Part shown: positions 15,289 through 25,387 of the stretch, piece by piece
How the letters are laid out: every line of letters starts with the position of its first letter
Numbering within the stretch: the first letter of the stretch is position 1
DNA from: Bacteroidota bacterium
GTDB lineage: Bacteria > Bacteroidota > Bacteroidia > UKL13-3
NCBI GenBank assembly: GCA_030680835.1
Contig: JAUXUD010000060.1
Span: forward strand, 1-64,000
Direction: 5' to 3'
DNA length: 64,000 nt
The notes under the pieces: generated by a model
Told to the model about the DNA's origin: nothing
Database searches by the model: none
The model's input: the letters and a program-made list of their open reading frames with translations, nothing else
Position numbers and translations under genes: made by a program

Positions 15289-18200
15289 TTGATAAGTAAC
15301 TCAAAAAGTATATATATCCGCGGCATTTTGTCGGCTTCTGTTTTGCTAAGCATGGTTTGGCAGGCTACCCCGCATGCTGCACCCAGGAGAATCCGCGACT
15401 TTATTGTGGTGCCCCCGGATACCCCCGATATTAAGAAAGTGGATTTGCCGTATCCGCTTCTGGATAAAAAACCCTATGAGCAAAACGGGAAACGCCATCC
15501 CCTCGATCTGGTGGATCCCCCTGCCATCAAAACCAAATATGTACTTGACCCCGATAAATACAAATATGACTACTCTTCAAAAGTGGGAAATGTTGACTAC
15601 AAACTTCCGGCGAGTGAAGGCATTTTAAAGCAACTTAAAACCGACGGCAAAACAAACAACAACAACTATTTCAGGCAGCGGGCCCAGGCACAGAACTTTG
15701 CAAAGGGAAATAGCATTATTCCCCAATTAAATCTGGGTTCAAGCAAGTTAATTAACAGCATTTTTGGCAGTGGCGTTATCGATATCCGGCCCAGAGGTAC
15801 TGCCGAGATTATTTTTGCCGGAAACTTTAATACGGTTCGTAACCCGGCCTATTCACTGAGGCAGCAAAAAACCGGACAATTCGATTTCAGGCAAAAAATA
15901 CAGCTGAATGTTACCGGACAGGTAGGCGATAAACTGAAGGTAAACATGAACTACGATACCGAAGCGACCTTTGAGTTTGAGAACCAGATGAAGCTCGATT
16001 TTGCCGGTAAAGAAGACGATATTATTAAAAAAATAGAGTTGGGGAATGTTAGCTTACCCCTTAACTCTTCCCTTATTCAGGGCAGCCAGAGCTTGTTTGG
16101 CGTAAAAGCCACCATGCAATTTGGCAAGCTCACCGTAACCAGTGTAATAACCCAACAAAGAGGTAAAACCCAGGAAACTGAGCTTACCGGGGGAACCAGT
16201 ACCACAAAATTCGACATACAATCGGATGCCTATGATGTAAACCGCCATTATTTTTTGGCTCATTATTTCAGAGACAATTACGAAAACTGGCTCAATAATT
16301 TACCCTTTGTAGGTTCACCCGTTGTAATTACCCGCGTTGAAGCATGGGTTACCAACAGAAGCGGTTCCTTTGAGCAATCGCGCGATATATGCGGGTTCAG
16401 CGATTTGAGTGAAAACAGCAAACGCGATAATAAATACTGGGCTGTTAATCCAAACGCTGCAGTCAACAATCTTGGAAAATACGTTAACAGTTTATATCAT
16501 TACCTGAATGGAAACGGAGACTCTGCAAAAGCTGCAAAATTTAGATCAAGTTATGACCTCGAAAATCAGATTGCGGCCGATTTCCCAACTACCAATTTAA
16601 AGGCCATTTCACAGTATCAGATTGTAAATTACGCGCGGCAATTAGGTCCCAATGAATTTACTTTCAATGCCCGGCTTGGCTATATATCCCTGAACCAGGC
16701 TTTAAACAATGATGATATTTTAAATGTGGCTTATGAAGGAACCATAAACGGAGAACCTTTTAAGGTGGGAGAATTTAGTCAGGATGTACCCCGCAATACC
16801 CAAAAACCCGAAATTCTGTTTCTGAAAATGCTGAAAGGACCGTCCCTCAGGCCCGATTTGCCTATCTGGGACCTGATGATGAAGAATGTATATTCATTGG
16901 GTTCTTTTCAGGTTCAGCCCAAAGACTTTAAACTCAGTATTATTTATGCCGATGATCCTTCGGGGGCCGACCTGAATTATTTACCTGTAAAAAATGAAGT
17001 ATTGCTGAGTGGAACGCCTTTACTCACTGTATTTAACCTCGATAATTTAAACACCCAGCAGGAACGAACCGCAGATGGTTTGTTTGATTATATTGAGGGC
17101 GTAACTATTAATTCGCAAACGGGTCGCATATTTTTACCAACGGTTGAACCGTTTGGAAAATACCTGGAGAAGAAATTTTTAAGTGACCCCACACTCGCTA
17201 ACTATTATTGTTATTTTGCCTTATACGATTCAACCCGTTTTTCGGCAGTACAGCAACCCCAGTTCAATAAATTCTTTTTACGCGGAACCTATATGGGTTC
17301 AAGCACCAACGAAATATCTCTGGGTTCAACCAATGTACCCCGGGGCTCTGTGAGAGTTACCGCCAACGGAGTACCTTTAACCGAAAATGTTGAATTTATT
17401 GTTGACTATAATTTAGGCCGGGTTAAAATTGTGAATACCGCCTTGTTAAATTCGGGTGCGGTTATTAAAGTTTCTTCCGAAAGCAATAACCTGTTTCAGA
17501 TACAACAAAAGAGTTTAATCGGAGCCCGCTTTGATTATAAATTCAACAACGATTTTGTATTGGGTTCAACATTTATGTATTTAAATGAACGCCCCTTAAC
17601 TCCTAAAGTAAATATTGGCGAAGAGCCTATTTCAAATATGATTATTGGTTTTGATGGAACCTATACCCGGCAATCGCGGTTTATTACCAAACTGGTAGAT
17701 AAGTTGCCGTTTATACAAACCAAGGAAATGTCTAATTTTACGGTTTCGGGCGAATACGCACGTTTGATACCGGGGGTTCAAAAAGCGCTGAACCAAAAAG
17801 GAACCGCGTATATTGATGATTTTGAAGGCGCCGAAACGCCCTTTGATTTACGCATGGGTAATGCCTGGGCTTTGGCCAGTACCCCGCAGGGTCAGCCTGA
17901 TATTTTCCCCGAAGGAAACTCGCTCAACAACCTGGAATATGGTTTTAAACGGGCCAATCTGGCATGGTACACCATTGCTACCACTTTTTACAGAAACGAT
18001 AATTATACGCCCGCTCATTTACAAAAAGACCCCAATGCATTATCAACCCATGCTACCCGCGAAGTATTGCAAACCGATGTTTTTAGAAGCAAACAAATTC
18101 AACAGGGATTGCCTACCACTTTGCCAACTTTGGATTTATCTTTTTTTCCCAGCGAAAGAGGGCCGTATAATTATAATGTAGATAATTTGGATACCAATGG

Positions 18201-21200
18201 TACGCTAAAAAATCCGAAAACAAACTGGGGTGGCATTATGCGCAAAATTGACCAGAACGATTTTGAACAAGCCAATATTGATTATATTGAAATTTGGGTA
18301 ATGGACCCATTTGCCGACAAACCAGCCAGTGTAGATAAAGGGTATTTATACCTGAACCTGGGCAATATTTCGGAAGATATTTTGCGTGATAACAGACGTT
18401 CGGCAGAAAATGGGTTGCCTAAAAACAGTACCCAGCAAGGATTAACCGATTCAACCATTTGGGGGATGGTTCCACGAGCCCCGGTAATTAACTATGCTTT
18501 TGATGCCGATCCCAATTCGCGTTTGGCGCAGGATATTGGTTTGGATGGTTTGAATGATGATGATGAAAAGGTATTTTATGGGTCTGCGTTTTTACAAAAA
18601 ATTCAAAACAAATATGGTACTGCAAGTACAGCTTATCAAAATGCATTAAACGATCCATCCAATGATAACTACCATTACTATTTGGGAAAAGGTTATGACG
18701 ATGAAAATTTAGGTTTGCTCAATCGATACCGTAAATTTAACCGGCATCAGGGCAATTCTAAAACCGTTGATCAGTCGTTAAAAGAGGAAGACTATCCCAC
18801 AGCGGCTACCAATATCCCCGATAATGAAGATTTAAACCGCGATTATACTGTGAATGGGGTAGAAGAATATTTTCAGTATAAAATAGAGGTAGCCCGTGAT
18901 GCTTTTGTAATAGGCAGAAATTATGTTGCCGATACCCATACGGTTCAGGCACGATTTATCAATGGTACCTATTCGCCCGAAATCTGGTATCAGTTAAAAA
19001 TTCCGGTAAGGGAGTTTGAACGCAAAGTGGGTGAGATCAACGACTTTAAATCCATTCGCTTTATGCGTATGTATATGCGTGGGTTTTCTGAACCGATTGT
19101 GATGCGTTTTGCTTCGCTGCAACTCATCAGAGCCGACTGGCGTAAATATTTAAACAACCTGGAAGCGGGGGGTGAACACAAACCCATTGACCCAACCGAC
19201 AATACCCAGTTTGTGGTTTCAACGGTTAATATTGAAAAAAACGGAGACCGGAAGCCGATTGTTTACACCGAACCACCGGGTATACAAAGAGAAGTTGATT
19301 TTAGCTCGCCCAATGCTACGCAGCAAAATGAGCAGTCGCTAAGTTTGCTTACCTGCAACTTAAAAGACGGTGATGCAAGAGCGGTGTTTAAAAATTCGAC
19401 CCTCGACTTGCGGCAGTACGGAACGTTGCGAATGTTTTTACATGCCGAAGGTGCCACGGTAAAAAATAATGAACTTACCGCATTTATTCGGTTCGGAACC
19501 GATTTAACAAATAATTACTACGAGTACGAAATTCCTTTAACCATTACGCCAAACAGCACATCAGATCCGGCTGTTATCTGGCCATCGGCTAATGAAATGA
19601 CCATTTCGCTGGAAGAAATGATTAATACAAAAATTGCCCGTACCAATGCAAACTGGGCGTTTACTGCACCTTATAGCCGTAAAGTTGGAGGCGGAACCTA
19701 TACGGTGGTGGGATTGCCCGACTTTAGTCAGTGCAAGGTTTTTATGCTGGGGGTACGGAATCCCAAACGCAGGCCCGGAAGTACCGATGATGATGGCTTA
19801 TCGAAATGTTCGGAAGTTTGGTTTAACGAGTTGCGGATGACAGACTTTAATACGCGAGGCGGAGACGCGGCAAATGCAAGAGTGATGGCTAAACTTGCGG
19901 ATTTGGGAAACGTGTCGCTAAGTGGCAGTTATAAAGGTGTTGGCTGGGGAGGCATTGATAAAAAAATGCTCGAACGCAACCTGAGTGATAACTATCAGTA
20001 CGATTTACAAACCAATTTTGAACTGGGAAAATTCCTCCCTAAAAATACAGGCATTTCAATTCCCTTTTTCTTTTCCTATGGCAATACATTAATACGTCCT
20101 TATTACAATCCGTTAAATCCGGATACACGACTGCAAAAGGAAATTGACGAAACCACCAGTCCCGAAAGAAGCGCACAAATAAGCAGGGCATCCGACGATT
20201 TTACGGCGCGCAAAAGTTATAATTTCACCAATGTGCGAAAAAACAAGGTAGGTTCAAAAAAGTCGTACCTGTGGGATATAGAAAATTTTACTTTTACGTA
20301 TTCTTTTAACGAAGTATACCGGCGTAACCAAACGGTTGATTATAATTTGTTGCGCAACTATAAGGGTATGGTAACCTATAATTACAACTTTGCCAATAAA
20401 CCGGTTGAACCCTTTAAATGGATTAAGAGCAAACATCTGGAATTGATTAAGGATTTTAATTTTAATTATTTGCCCGCCAGCTGGGGCGTGCGTGTTGAAG
20501 CCGACAGAAGATACGGGGAACTGCTGAACCGAAACAACGATAACCAGGAAACTGTGCTTCCGGTATTGTTTGATAAAATGTTTACCATGCGCCGCAATTA
20601 TGAAATGCGTTATGATTTAACCCGAAACATTAAAGTAAATTATAATGCTACAGCTGATGCACGTATTGAAGAACCCATTGGAAAAGTAGATGCCAGCACT
20701 CCCGAAAAACTGGATAGCATGAAACATAGTTTCTGGAATGGCGGACGAATGACCAAGTACGACCAAACAGCCCGTGTGGATGTAAATATTCCGGTTAACA
20801 AACTTCCGTTAATGGGTTGGGTAAGCCTGCTCAGTTATAATTATAATGTTAATTACCAATGGATGCAGGCACCCCCTGCAGCCGACAGTTTGGGTAATAC
20901 CATACAAAATTCACAGCAACAGCAATGGAATACCACTTTAAATTTTGTGACGCTGTACAATAAAGTTCCCATTTTACGAAAAATAAATTCCGCAAATCAG
21001 TCGGGTCCGTCGCGGCCCAAAAACCCGGCGGAAACAATGACGAAAGATGGCAAAAAAGTTAAAAAAGAAGATACGGGCAGGGATAAATATCCGTTTTGGG
21101 TAACAGCTCCTTTAAAACTGTTAACGAGTTTAAAGAACATGGGAGGTTCCTATAGCATTACCCAGGGAACACTGCTTCCGGGCTTTAAACCCAAACCGCA

Positions 21201-22446
21201 ATACCTGGGCCAGAATTTCGACAACAATGCTCCCGGATTCGATTTTATTTTTGGTATACAGGATCCCGAATACCGTTATAAGGCAGCTAAAAATGGTTGG
21301 ATCAGTAATGATCCCAGAATTGTGAGTCCGTATGTGCAAAACTACCAGGAACAAATAAATGCAAGGGCATTGATTGAACCCCTTGAAGATTTCAGGATAG
21401 AATTAAGTGCCACCAAAAGTTATTCAAAAAGCACCACCGCCTATTTCAGGTATGACCCCGACAGTGCAGGTGGCATATTCAGGGACGTGGGTACGCCTAT
21501 TGAGCAGGGTAGTTATAGTATCAGTTACAGTATTATCCGGACTGCTTTTTCAAAGGAAAACAGCGAAGGGGTAACAGAAGTATTCCAGCAATTTGAGCGG
21601 AACCGTATTGAAATTGCCCGAAGACTGGCTGTACAAAAAGGCATATCAGTTCCTTCAGATACCTTCCCGGAAGGGTACGGACCTTATCAGCAGGACGTGC
21701 TGATTCCCGCTTTTTTAGCTGCTTATAGCGGAGTTTCTGCTACGGATATATCTTTAAGTGCATTCCAGAAGTTTCCAATTCCAAACTGGAAAATAACGTA
21801 TAACGGTTTAAGTAAATTACCGATTATTAAAGACTTTGTTTCCAATGTTAATATTCAGCATGCTTACAGTTCCACCTATAATGTAGCCGGTTTTCAAACC
21901 GTAATGGATACGGCCCGCAACACCATGCTGAGCAATGATTTTACACCCGACTATGTGATTCGCCAGATTTCAATATCCGAACGTTTTGGGCCTTTGTTTG
22001 GAATTGATGTAACACTGGTTAATAATGTAACGGCCACCATAAAATACAACAAAGACCGAACCCTGAATTTTGCATTGGGCAACCGGCAACTCAATGAGCA
22101 AATGGGAGAAGAATTTGTATTTGGGGTGGGTTACAGAACCACCAAACTTGTGATTCCTTTCCTGATCGGGGGCCGGAAGCGCCAGTTAAACAACGATATT
22201 AATTTCAGGTTCGATTTTACCATACGCCAAAATCAAACCAAAATAAGAAACCTCGACCGCGAAAGCAATGATCCGGTATTGGGTCAAACCATATACAGCA
22301 TTAAACCCACCATTGATTATATGATTAATGAAAAACTGATGCTTCGTATTTTTTACGACCGCAGGCAAACCAATCCTTATACTTCCAATTCGTTCCCTAC
22401 AATTATTACAAGCGGAGGGTTTTCAATTAGATATACCATACAATAA
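15289..22446 (+). CDS. sprA: Type IX secretion outer-membrane translocon SprA/Sov
   Basis: A 2,385-residue outer-membrane protein. A TTG start gives an N-terminal signal segment (residues about 8-30, GILSASVLLSMVWQATPHAA). The body is rich in alternating beta strands and aromatic residues and ends on a strand (GGFSIRYTIQ), as in the very large SprA beta-barrel. Motifs such as RGTAEIIFAGNFN, YIDDFEGAE and MRNAWALAS-like blocks are typical. SprA is the channel through which folded T9SS cargo leaves the periplasm; a cargo protein with a T9SS sorting domain is encoded at 41880-47534. Its length is normal for the family (about 2,300-2,450). Co-directional with ruvA upstream and an O-methyltransferase 1 nt downstream. 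Confidence 0.97.
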   Translation: MISNSKSIYIRGILSASVLLSMVWQATPHAAPRRIRDFIVVPPDTPDIKKVDLPYPLLDKKPYEQNGKRHPLDLVDPPAIKTKYVLDPDKYKYDYSSKVGNVDYKLPASEGILKQLKTDGKTNNNNYFRQRAQAQNFAKGNSIIPQLNLGSSKLINSIFGSGVIDIRPRGTAEIIFAGNFNTVRNPAYSLRQQKTGQFDFRQKIQLNVTGQVGDKLKVNMNYDTEATFEFENQMKLDFAGKEDDIIKKIELGNVSLPLNSSLIQGSQSLFGVKATMQFGKLTVTSVITQQRGKTQETELTGGTSTTKFDIQSDAYDVNRHYFLAHYFRDNYENWLNNLPFVGSPVVITRVEAWVTNRSGSFEQSRDICGFSDLSENSKRDNKYWAVNPNAAVNNLGKYVNSLYHYLNGNGDSAKAAKFRSSYDLENQIAADFPTTNLKAISQYQIVNYARQLGPNEFTFNARLGYISLNQALNNDDILNVAYEGTINGEPFKVGEFSQDVPRNTQKPEILFLKMLKGPSLRPDLPIWDLMMKNVYSLGSFQVQPKDFKLSIIYADDPSGADLNYLPVKNEVLLSGTPLLTVFNLDNLNTQQERTADGLFDYIEGVTINSQTGRIFLPTVEPFGKYLEKKFLSDPTLANYYCYFALYDSTRFSAVQQPQFNKFFLRGTYMGSSTNEISLGSTNVPRGSVRVTANGVPLTENVEFIVDYNLGRVKIVNTALLNSGAVIKVSSESNNLFQIQQKSLIGARFDYKFNNDFVLGSTFMYLNERPLTPKVNIGEEPISNMIIGFDGTYTRQSRFITKLVDKLPFIQTKEMSNFTVSGEYARLIPGVQKALNQKGTAYIDDFEGAETPFDLRMGNAWALASTPQGQPDIFPEGNSLNNLEYGFKRANLAWYTIATTFYRNDNYTPAHLQKDPNALSTHATREVLQTDVFRSKQIQQGLPTTLPTLDLSFFPSERGPYNYNVDNLDTNGTLKNPKTNWGGIMRKIDQNDFEQANIDYIEIWVMDPFADKPASVDKGYLYLNLGNISEDILRDNRRSAENGLPKNSTQQGLTDSTIWGMVPRAPVINYAFDADPNSRLAQDIGLDGLNDDDEKVFYGSAFLQKIQNKYGTASTAYQNALNDPSNDNYHYYLGKGYDDENLGLLNRYRKFNRHQGNSKTVDQSLKEEDYPTAATNIPDNEDLNRDYTVNGVEEYFQYKIEVARDAFVIGRNYVADTHTVQARFINGTYSPEIWYQLKIPVREFERKVGEINDFKSIRFMRMYMRGFSEPIVMRFASLQLIRADWRKYLNNLEAGGEHKPIDPTDNTQFVVSTVNIEKNGDRKPIVYTEPPGIQREVDFSSPNATQQNEQSLSLLTCNLKDGDARAVFKNSTLDLRQYGTLRMFLHAEGATVKNNELTAFIRFGTDLTNNYYEYEIPLTITPNSTSDPAVIWPSANEMTISLEEMINTKIARTNANWAFTAPYSRKVGGGTYTVVGLPDFSQCKVFMLGVRNPKRRPGSTDDDGLSKCSEVWFNELRMTDFNTRGGDAANARVMAKLADLGNVSLSGSYKGVGWGGIDKKMLERNLSDNYQYDLQTNFELGKFLPKNTGISIPFFFSYGNTLIRPYYNPLNPDTRLQKEIDETTSPERSAQISRASDDFTARKSYNFTNVRKNKVGSKKSYLWDIENFTFTYSFNEVYRRNQTVDYNLLRNYKGMVTYNYNFANKPVEPFKWIKSKHLELIKDFNFNYLPASWGVRVEADRRYGELLNRNNDNQETVLPVLFDKMFTMRRNYEMRYDLTRNIKVNYNATADARIEEPIGKVDASTPEKLDSMKHSFWNGGRMTKYDQTARVDVNIPVNKLPLMGWVSLLSYNYNVNYQWMQAPPAADSLGNTIQNSQQQQWNTTLNFVTLYNKVPILRKINSANQSGPSRPKNPAETMTKDGKKVKKEDTGRDKYPFWVTAPLKLLTSLKNMGGSYSITQGTLLPGFKPKPQYLGQNFDNNAPGFDFIFGIQDPEYRYKAAKNGWISNDPRIVSPYVQNYQEQINARALIEPLEDFRIELSATKSYSKSTTAYFRYDPDSAGGIFRDVGTPIEQGSYSISYSIIRTAFSKENSEGVTEVFQQFERNRIEIARRLAVQKGISVPSDTFPEGYGPYQQDVLIPAFLAAYSGVSATDISLSAFQKFPIPNWKITYNGLSKLPIIKDFVSNVNIQHAYSSTYNVAGFQTVMDTARNTMLSNDFTPDYVIRQISISERFGPLFGIDVTLVNNVTATIKYNKDRTLNFALGNRQLNEQMGEEFVFGVGYRTTKLVIPFLIGGRKRQLNNDINFRFDFTIRQNQTKIRNLDRESNDPVLGQTIYSIKPTIDYMINEKLMLRIFYDRRQTNPYTSNSFPTIITSGGFSIRYTIQ

Positions 22447-22447
22447 A

Positions 22448-23095
22448 ATGGATCTTATTTCAGAGGCATTCAATAGGTATTGCGAGGCCCATACTACAAA
22501 AGAAAGCGAGGCATTACAAAAACTAAACCGATACACAAACGCCAATGTATTGCAACCCCGCATGCTCAGCGGACATTTGCAGGGCCGCTTTTTATCCATG
22601 ATCAGCAATATGATGAAGCCGGCGCAAATATTGGAAATAGGAACCTATACCGGGTATTCGGCAATATGTCTGGCCGAAGGTTTAAGCGAAAACGGGAAGC
22701 TGGTAACCATTGATGTGAACGCCGAACTGGAGCAGGTGGTAAGGTCGCACATTGCCCTGGCCGGTATGGAACACAAAATTCAGTTTATTATTGGCGATGC
22801 GTATCAGGTAATCAGAACCCTGCCACAAACCTGGGATCTTGTTTTTATCGATGCCGATAAACCTTCATACGCCAAATACTTCGATCTGATTATTGACCGC
22901 CTCAGACCGGGAGGATGCATTATTGCCGACAATGTTTTGTGGAGCGGCAAAGTGTTAAACCCTGCAGACCTTGCAAAAGACAAAGACACCCAGGCACTCG
23001 ATGCCTTCAATAAAAAAATACAGGCCGATCCCCGCGTTGAAAACATGCTGCTTCCCTTGAGGGATGGATTGATGCTGATTCGGAAAAACGCCTAA
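22448..23095 (+). CDS. SAM-dependent O-methyltransferase (catechol/caffeoyl-CoA type)
   Basis: A 215-residue class I methyltransferase of the O-methyltransferase family 3. The SAM-binding glycine motif is LEIGTYTGYSA (about residues 60-70). A metal- and substrate-binding region follows at VFIDADKPSYAKYF, and then GGCIIADNVLWSGKV. These Asp residues bind Mg2+ in the family. Its start codon lies 1 nt after the sprA stop, so it is likely co-transcribed with ruvA-sprA. The substrate is unknown. Confidence 0.92.
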   Translation: MDLISEAFNRYCEAHTTKESEALQKLNRYTNANVLQPRMLSGHLQGRFLSMISNMMKPAQILEIGTYTGYSAICLAEGLSENGKLVTIDVNAELEQVVRSHIALAGMEHKIQFIIGDAYQVIRTLPQTWDLVFIDADKPSYAKYFDLIIDRLRPGGCIIADNVLWSGKVLNPADLAKDKDTQALDAFNKKIQADPRVENMLLPLRDGLMLIRKNA

Positions 23096-23103
23096 GCGGT
23101 TTT

Positions 23104-23216
23104 AAGAGTTAAGAGGTAAGAATTAAGAGTTAAGAGTTTTATTTTTTACTCTTAACTCTTAATTCTTACCTCATACCTCATACCTCATACCTCATACCTC
23201 ATACCTCATACCTCCT
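23104..23216. repeat. Heptanucleotide repeats: 25-bp hairpin plus ATACCTC tandem array
   Basis: TTAAGAG-type heptamers (23104-23137) form a perfect 25-bp stem (23113-23137 with 23148-23172) around a T-rich 10-nt loop. The 3' arm then runs straight into seven or so copies of ATACCTC up to 23216. The hairpin closes the ruvA-sprA-methyltransferase unit and may act as its terminator. The tandem array ends directly at the Pho-box region. Confidence 0.85.
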
Positions 23217-23217
23217 C

Positions 23218-23273
23218 TTAACATTAACTTAACATTGAGGAAACATAGGGGTAATAATAACTTAACACCTTTG
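23218..23273 (+). promoter_or_regulatory. Phosphate promoter with five 11-bp-phased Pho-box-like repeats
   Basis: Hexamers recur exactly every 11 nt: TTAACA (23218), TTAACA (23229), GAAACA (23240), GTAATA (23251) and TTAACA (23262). A -7-like element CACCTTTG (23266-23273) follows at once, with no TTG at -33. Direct repeats on one DNA face replacing the -33/-35 box are the hallmark of PhoB/PhoP-type response-regulator binding. The genes downstream are phosphate uptake genes, which agrees. Confidence 0.75.
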
Positions 23274-23310
23274 CACCAGTTAACAATCAAATAACATTAC
23301 AAAGGCAATT

Positions 23311-24549
23311 ATGGCAAGATTACATTTTAAAATTCTATTCGTTTTATTGACAATCGTATCAATAAACACAAATGCACAGGATATTACCAAAGATTCAGTT
23401 CTTGTAATAACACCTGCCAAAGAAGTTGCTAAAGAAACACATACCAAATGGTATGATCAGATAGCAATCAGGGGTTATACTCAGGTAAGGTATAACAGAT
23501 TGTTTGAAACCAATGATGCCTTAAAATGCGAACAGTGTGACAAATCGTGGGGTAGCGGAGGTTTTTTTATCAGACGGATGCGAATTATCTTTAGTGGTAA
23601 CGTTCATGAAAGGGTATACATTTATGTTCAACCCGATTTTGCATCTTCTCCTGCAACCGGAGTAAACCATTTTGCACAATTGCGTGATGCGTATTTTGAT
23701 TTATCGTTGGATAAAAAGAAAGAATACAGGTTTCGTATTGGTCAAAGTAAAGTCCCCTTTGGTTTCGAAAACTTGCAATCCAGTCAGAACCGTTTGCCTT
23801 TGGATAGAAATGATGCGCTGAACAGTGCTGTTTCCAACGAACGCGATCTGGGTGTATTCTTTTATTGGGCACCCGCCAAAACAAGAAAATTATTTACCTC
23901 TCTAGTAAACGATGGTTTAAAAGGAAGCGGAGATTATGGTGTTTTTGGAATCGGAGCATATAATGGTCAGACTGCCAATAAAACAGATGCAAACAAAAAC
24001 CTGCATGTGGTTGCACGATTATCATACCCTATAGAATTTAAAGGACAGATTATTGAACCCGGGATACAAGGTTATACCGGTAAGTATATTGTTGAAAGCA
24101 GAACGGTGGGCGTAAAAGGACCCAATGCAGATTTTTCATTTACTGATGAAAGAGTTGCTGCAAGTTTTGTTTTGTATCCTAAACCCTTTGGAATTCAGGC
24201 AGAATATAATGTGGGACGCGGACCCGAATTTAATAAGGTAACAGATTCAATAGAAACCAAAAAGTTACAGGGTGGTTACGTTACTTTATCATATATGCTT
24301 AAATTTAAAAAGCAAATAATCATACCTTTTTTAAGAACGCAACATTACGAAGGTGGTAAAAAACATGAAGCAGATGCAAGAAGCTATACAGTAACTGAAA
24401 ATGAATTTGGAATCGAATGGCAACCGTTTAAAAACTTTGAATTTGTAGCTATGTACACCATTTCGGAGCGGAGGTTTGAAGATTTTAAGTTACAAAACAA
24501 CGACCAAAAAGGAAGTTTGCTGCGTTTACAGGCTCAATTTAATTTTTAA
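23311..24549 (+). CDS. Phosphate-selective porin (OprP/OprO family)
   Basis: A 412-residue outer-membrane barrel. A signal peptide (residues 1-22, ending NTNAQ) is followed by porin O/P family features. These include the early strand IRGYTQVRYNRLFE, the block GGFFIRRMRIIFSGNVHERV, then YFDLSLDKKKEYRFRIGQSKVPFGFEN in pieces. It also has many aromatic-ended strands and a C-terminal aromatic residue (QAQFNF). The family forms anion-selective, phosphate-starvation-induced pores. It is the first gene behind the Pho-box-like promoter, 11 nt before pstS. Confidence 0.9.
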   Translation: MARLHFKILFVLLTIVSINTNAQDITKDSVLVITPAKEVAKETHTKWYDQIAIRGYTQVRYNRLFETNDALKCEQCDKSWGSGGFFIRRMRIIFSGNVHERVYIYVQPDFASSPATGVNHFAQLRDAYFDLSLDKKKEYRFRIGQSKVPFGFENLQSSQNRLPLDRNDALNSAVSNERDLGVFFYWAPAKTRKLFTSLVNDGLKGSGDYGVFGIGAYNGQTANKTDANKNLHVVARLSYPIEFKGQIIEPGIQGYTGKYIVESRTVGVKGPNADFSFTDERVAASFVLYPKPFGIQAEYNVGRGPEFNKVTDSIETKKLQGGYVTLSYMLKFKKQIIIPFLRTQHYEGGKKHEADARSYTVTENEFGIEWQPFKNFEFVAMYTISERRFEDFKLQNNDQKGSLLRLQAQFNF

Positions 24550-24560
24550 AAAAAACCATT

Positions 24561-25376
24561 ATGAAAAAAATAATCATATCCATCATCGCCTTAGTTGTTT
24601 TATTGAGCACAACCCAGGCGCAGAAAATTAAGGGCAGCGATACCGTATTGCCATTGGCTCAAAAAGAGGCAGAACTATTTATGATGAAAAACAAAAGCGC
24701 GCGCATCACCGTTACAGGTGGCGGAAGCGGAGTGGGAATCTCTTCTCTCATCGACAATACCACCGACATCGCAATGTCGTCGCGTAAGATGAAGCTGAGC
24801 GAAAAAATGAAGGCAAATGCAAGCGGAAGCACAGCACAGGAAATTGTAATTGCACTGGATGCGCTCGCGGTAATTGTTCACCCGGCCAATAAAGTAAGCA
24901 AGCTAACCCGTGAGCAACTGGAAGGCATTTATACAGGCAAAATAAAAAACTGGAACGAAGTGGGTGGTGATAATATGACCATCGTTGTTTATGGACGCGA
25001 AAGCAGTTCGGGCACCTACGATTTCTTTAAAGAGCATGTGCTCGATAATAAAAATTATGCAGCCAGTATCTTAAGTATGCCCGCAACAGGTGCAATTGTG
25101 CAATCGGTAAGTCAAACCAAAGGCGCTATAGGTTATGTAGGACTGGCTTATATAGAAAAAAATGTAAAAGCAGTGAGTGTTTCTTTTGATTTGGGTAAAA
25201 CGTTTGTGAAGCCAAGCTTCGCAAATGCAAAAAATAAAACCTATCCAATTGTTCGTCCATTGTTTTTTTATCACATGTCAACCACTGCAAATCTGGTAAA
25301 GCCTTTTATTAATTTTGTATTGTCGAAAGAAGGGCAGGCAATCGTATTAGCAGAAGGCTATATCACTATTAAATAA
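24561..25376 (+). CDS. pstS: Phosphate ABC transporter substrate-binding protein PstS
   Basis: A 271-residue periplasmic binding protein. A signal peptide (1-20) precedes KIKGSDTVLPLAQ. Phosphate-binding blocks are the GSDT loop, TGGGSGVGISSLI (residues 52-64), the TDIAMSSR segment and GRESSSGTY (145-153). It binds phosphate and delivers it to PstCA. It is the second gene of the phosphate operon. Residues 102-207 are copied in degenerate form inside the next gene, pstC. Confidence 0.95.
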   Translation: MKKIIISIIALVVLLSTTQAQKIKGSDTVLPLAQKEAELFMMKNKSARITVTGGGSGVGISSLIDNTTDIAMSSRKMKLSEKMKANASGSTAQEIVIALDALAVIVHPANKVSKLTREQLEGIYTGKIKNWNEVGGDNMTIVVYGRESSSGTYDFFKEHVLDNKNYAASILSMPATGAIVQSVSQTKGAIGYVGLAYIEKNVKAVSVSFDLGKTFVKPSFANAKNKTYPIVRPLFFYHMSTTANLVKPFINFVLSKEGQAIVLAEGYITIK

Positions 25377-25387
25377 CAATAGGGGAC

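Noticed and set aside
23166-23216. CRISPR-like array of ATACCTC repeats.
   Set aside because: Units are 7 bp with no spacers, so it is a simple tandem repeat.
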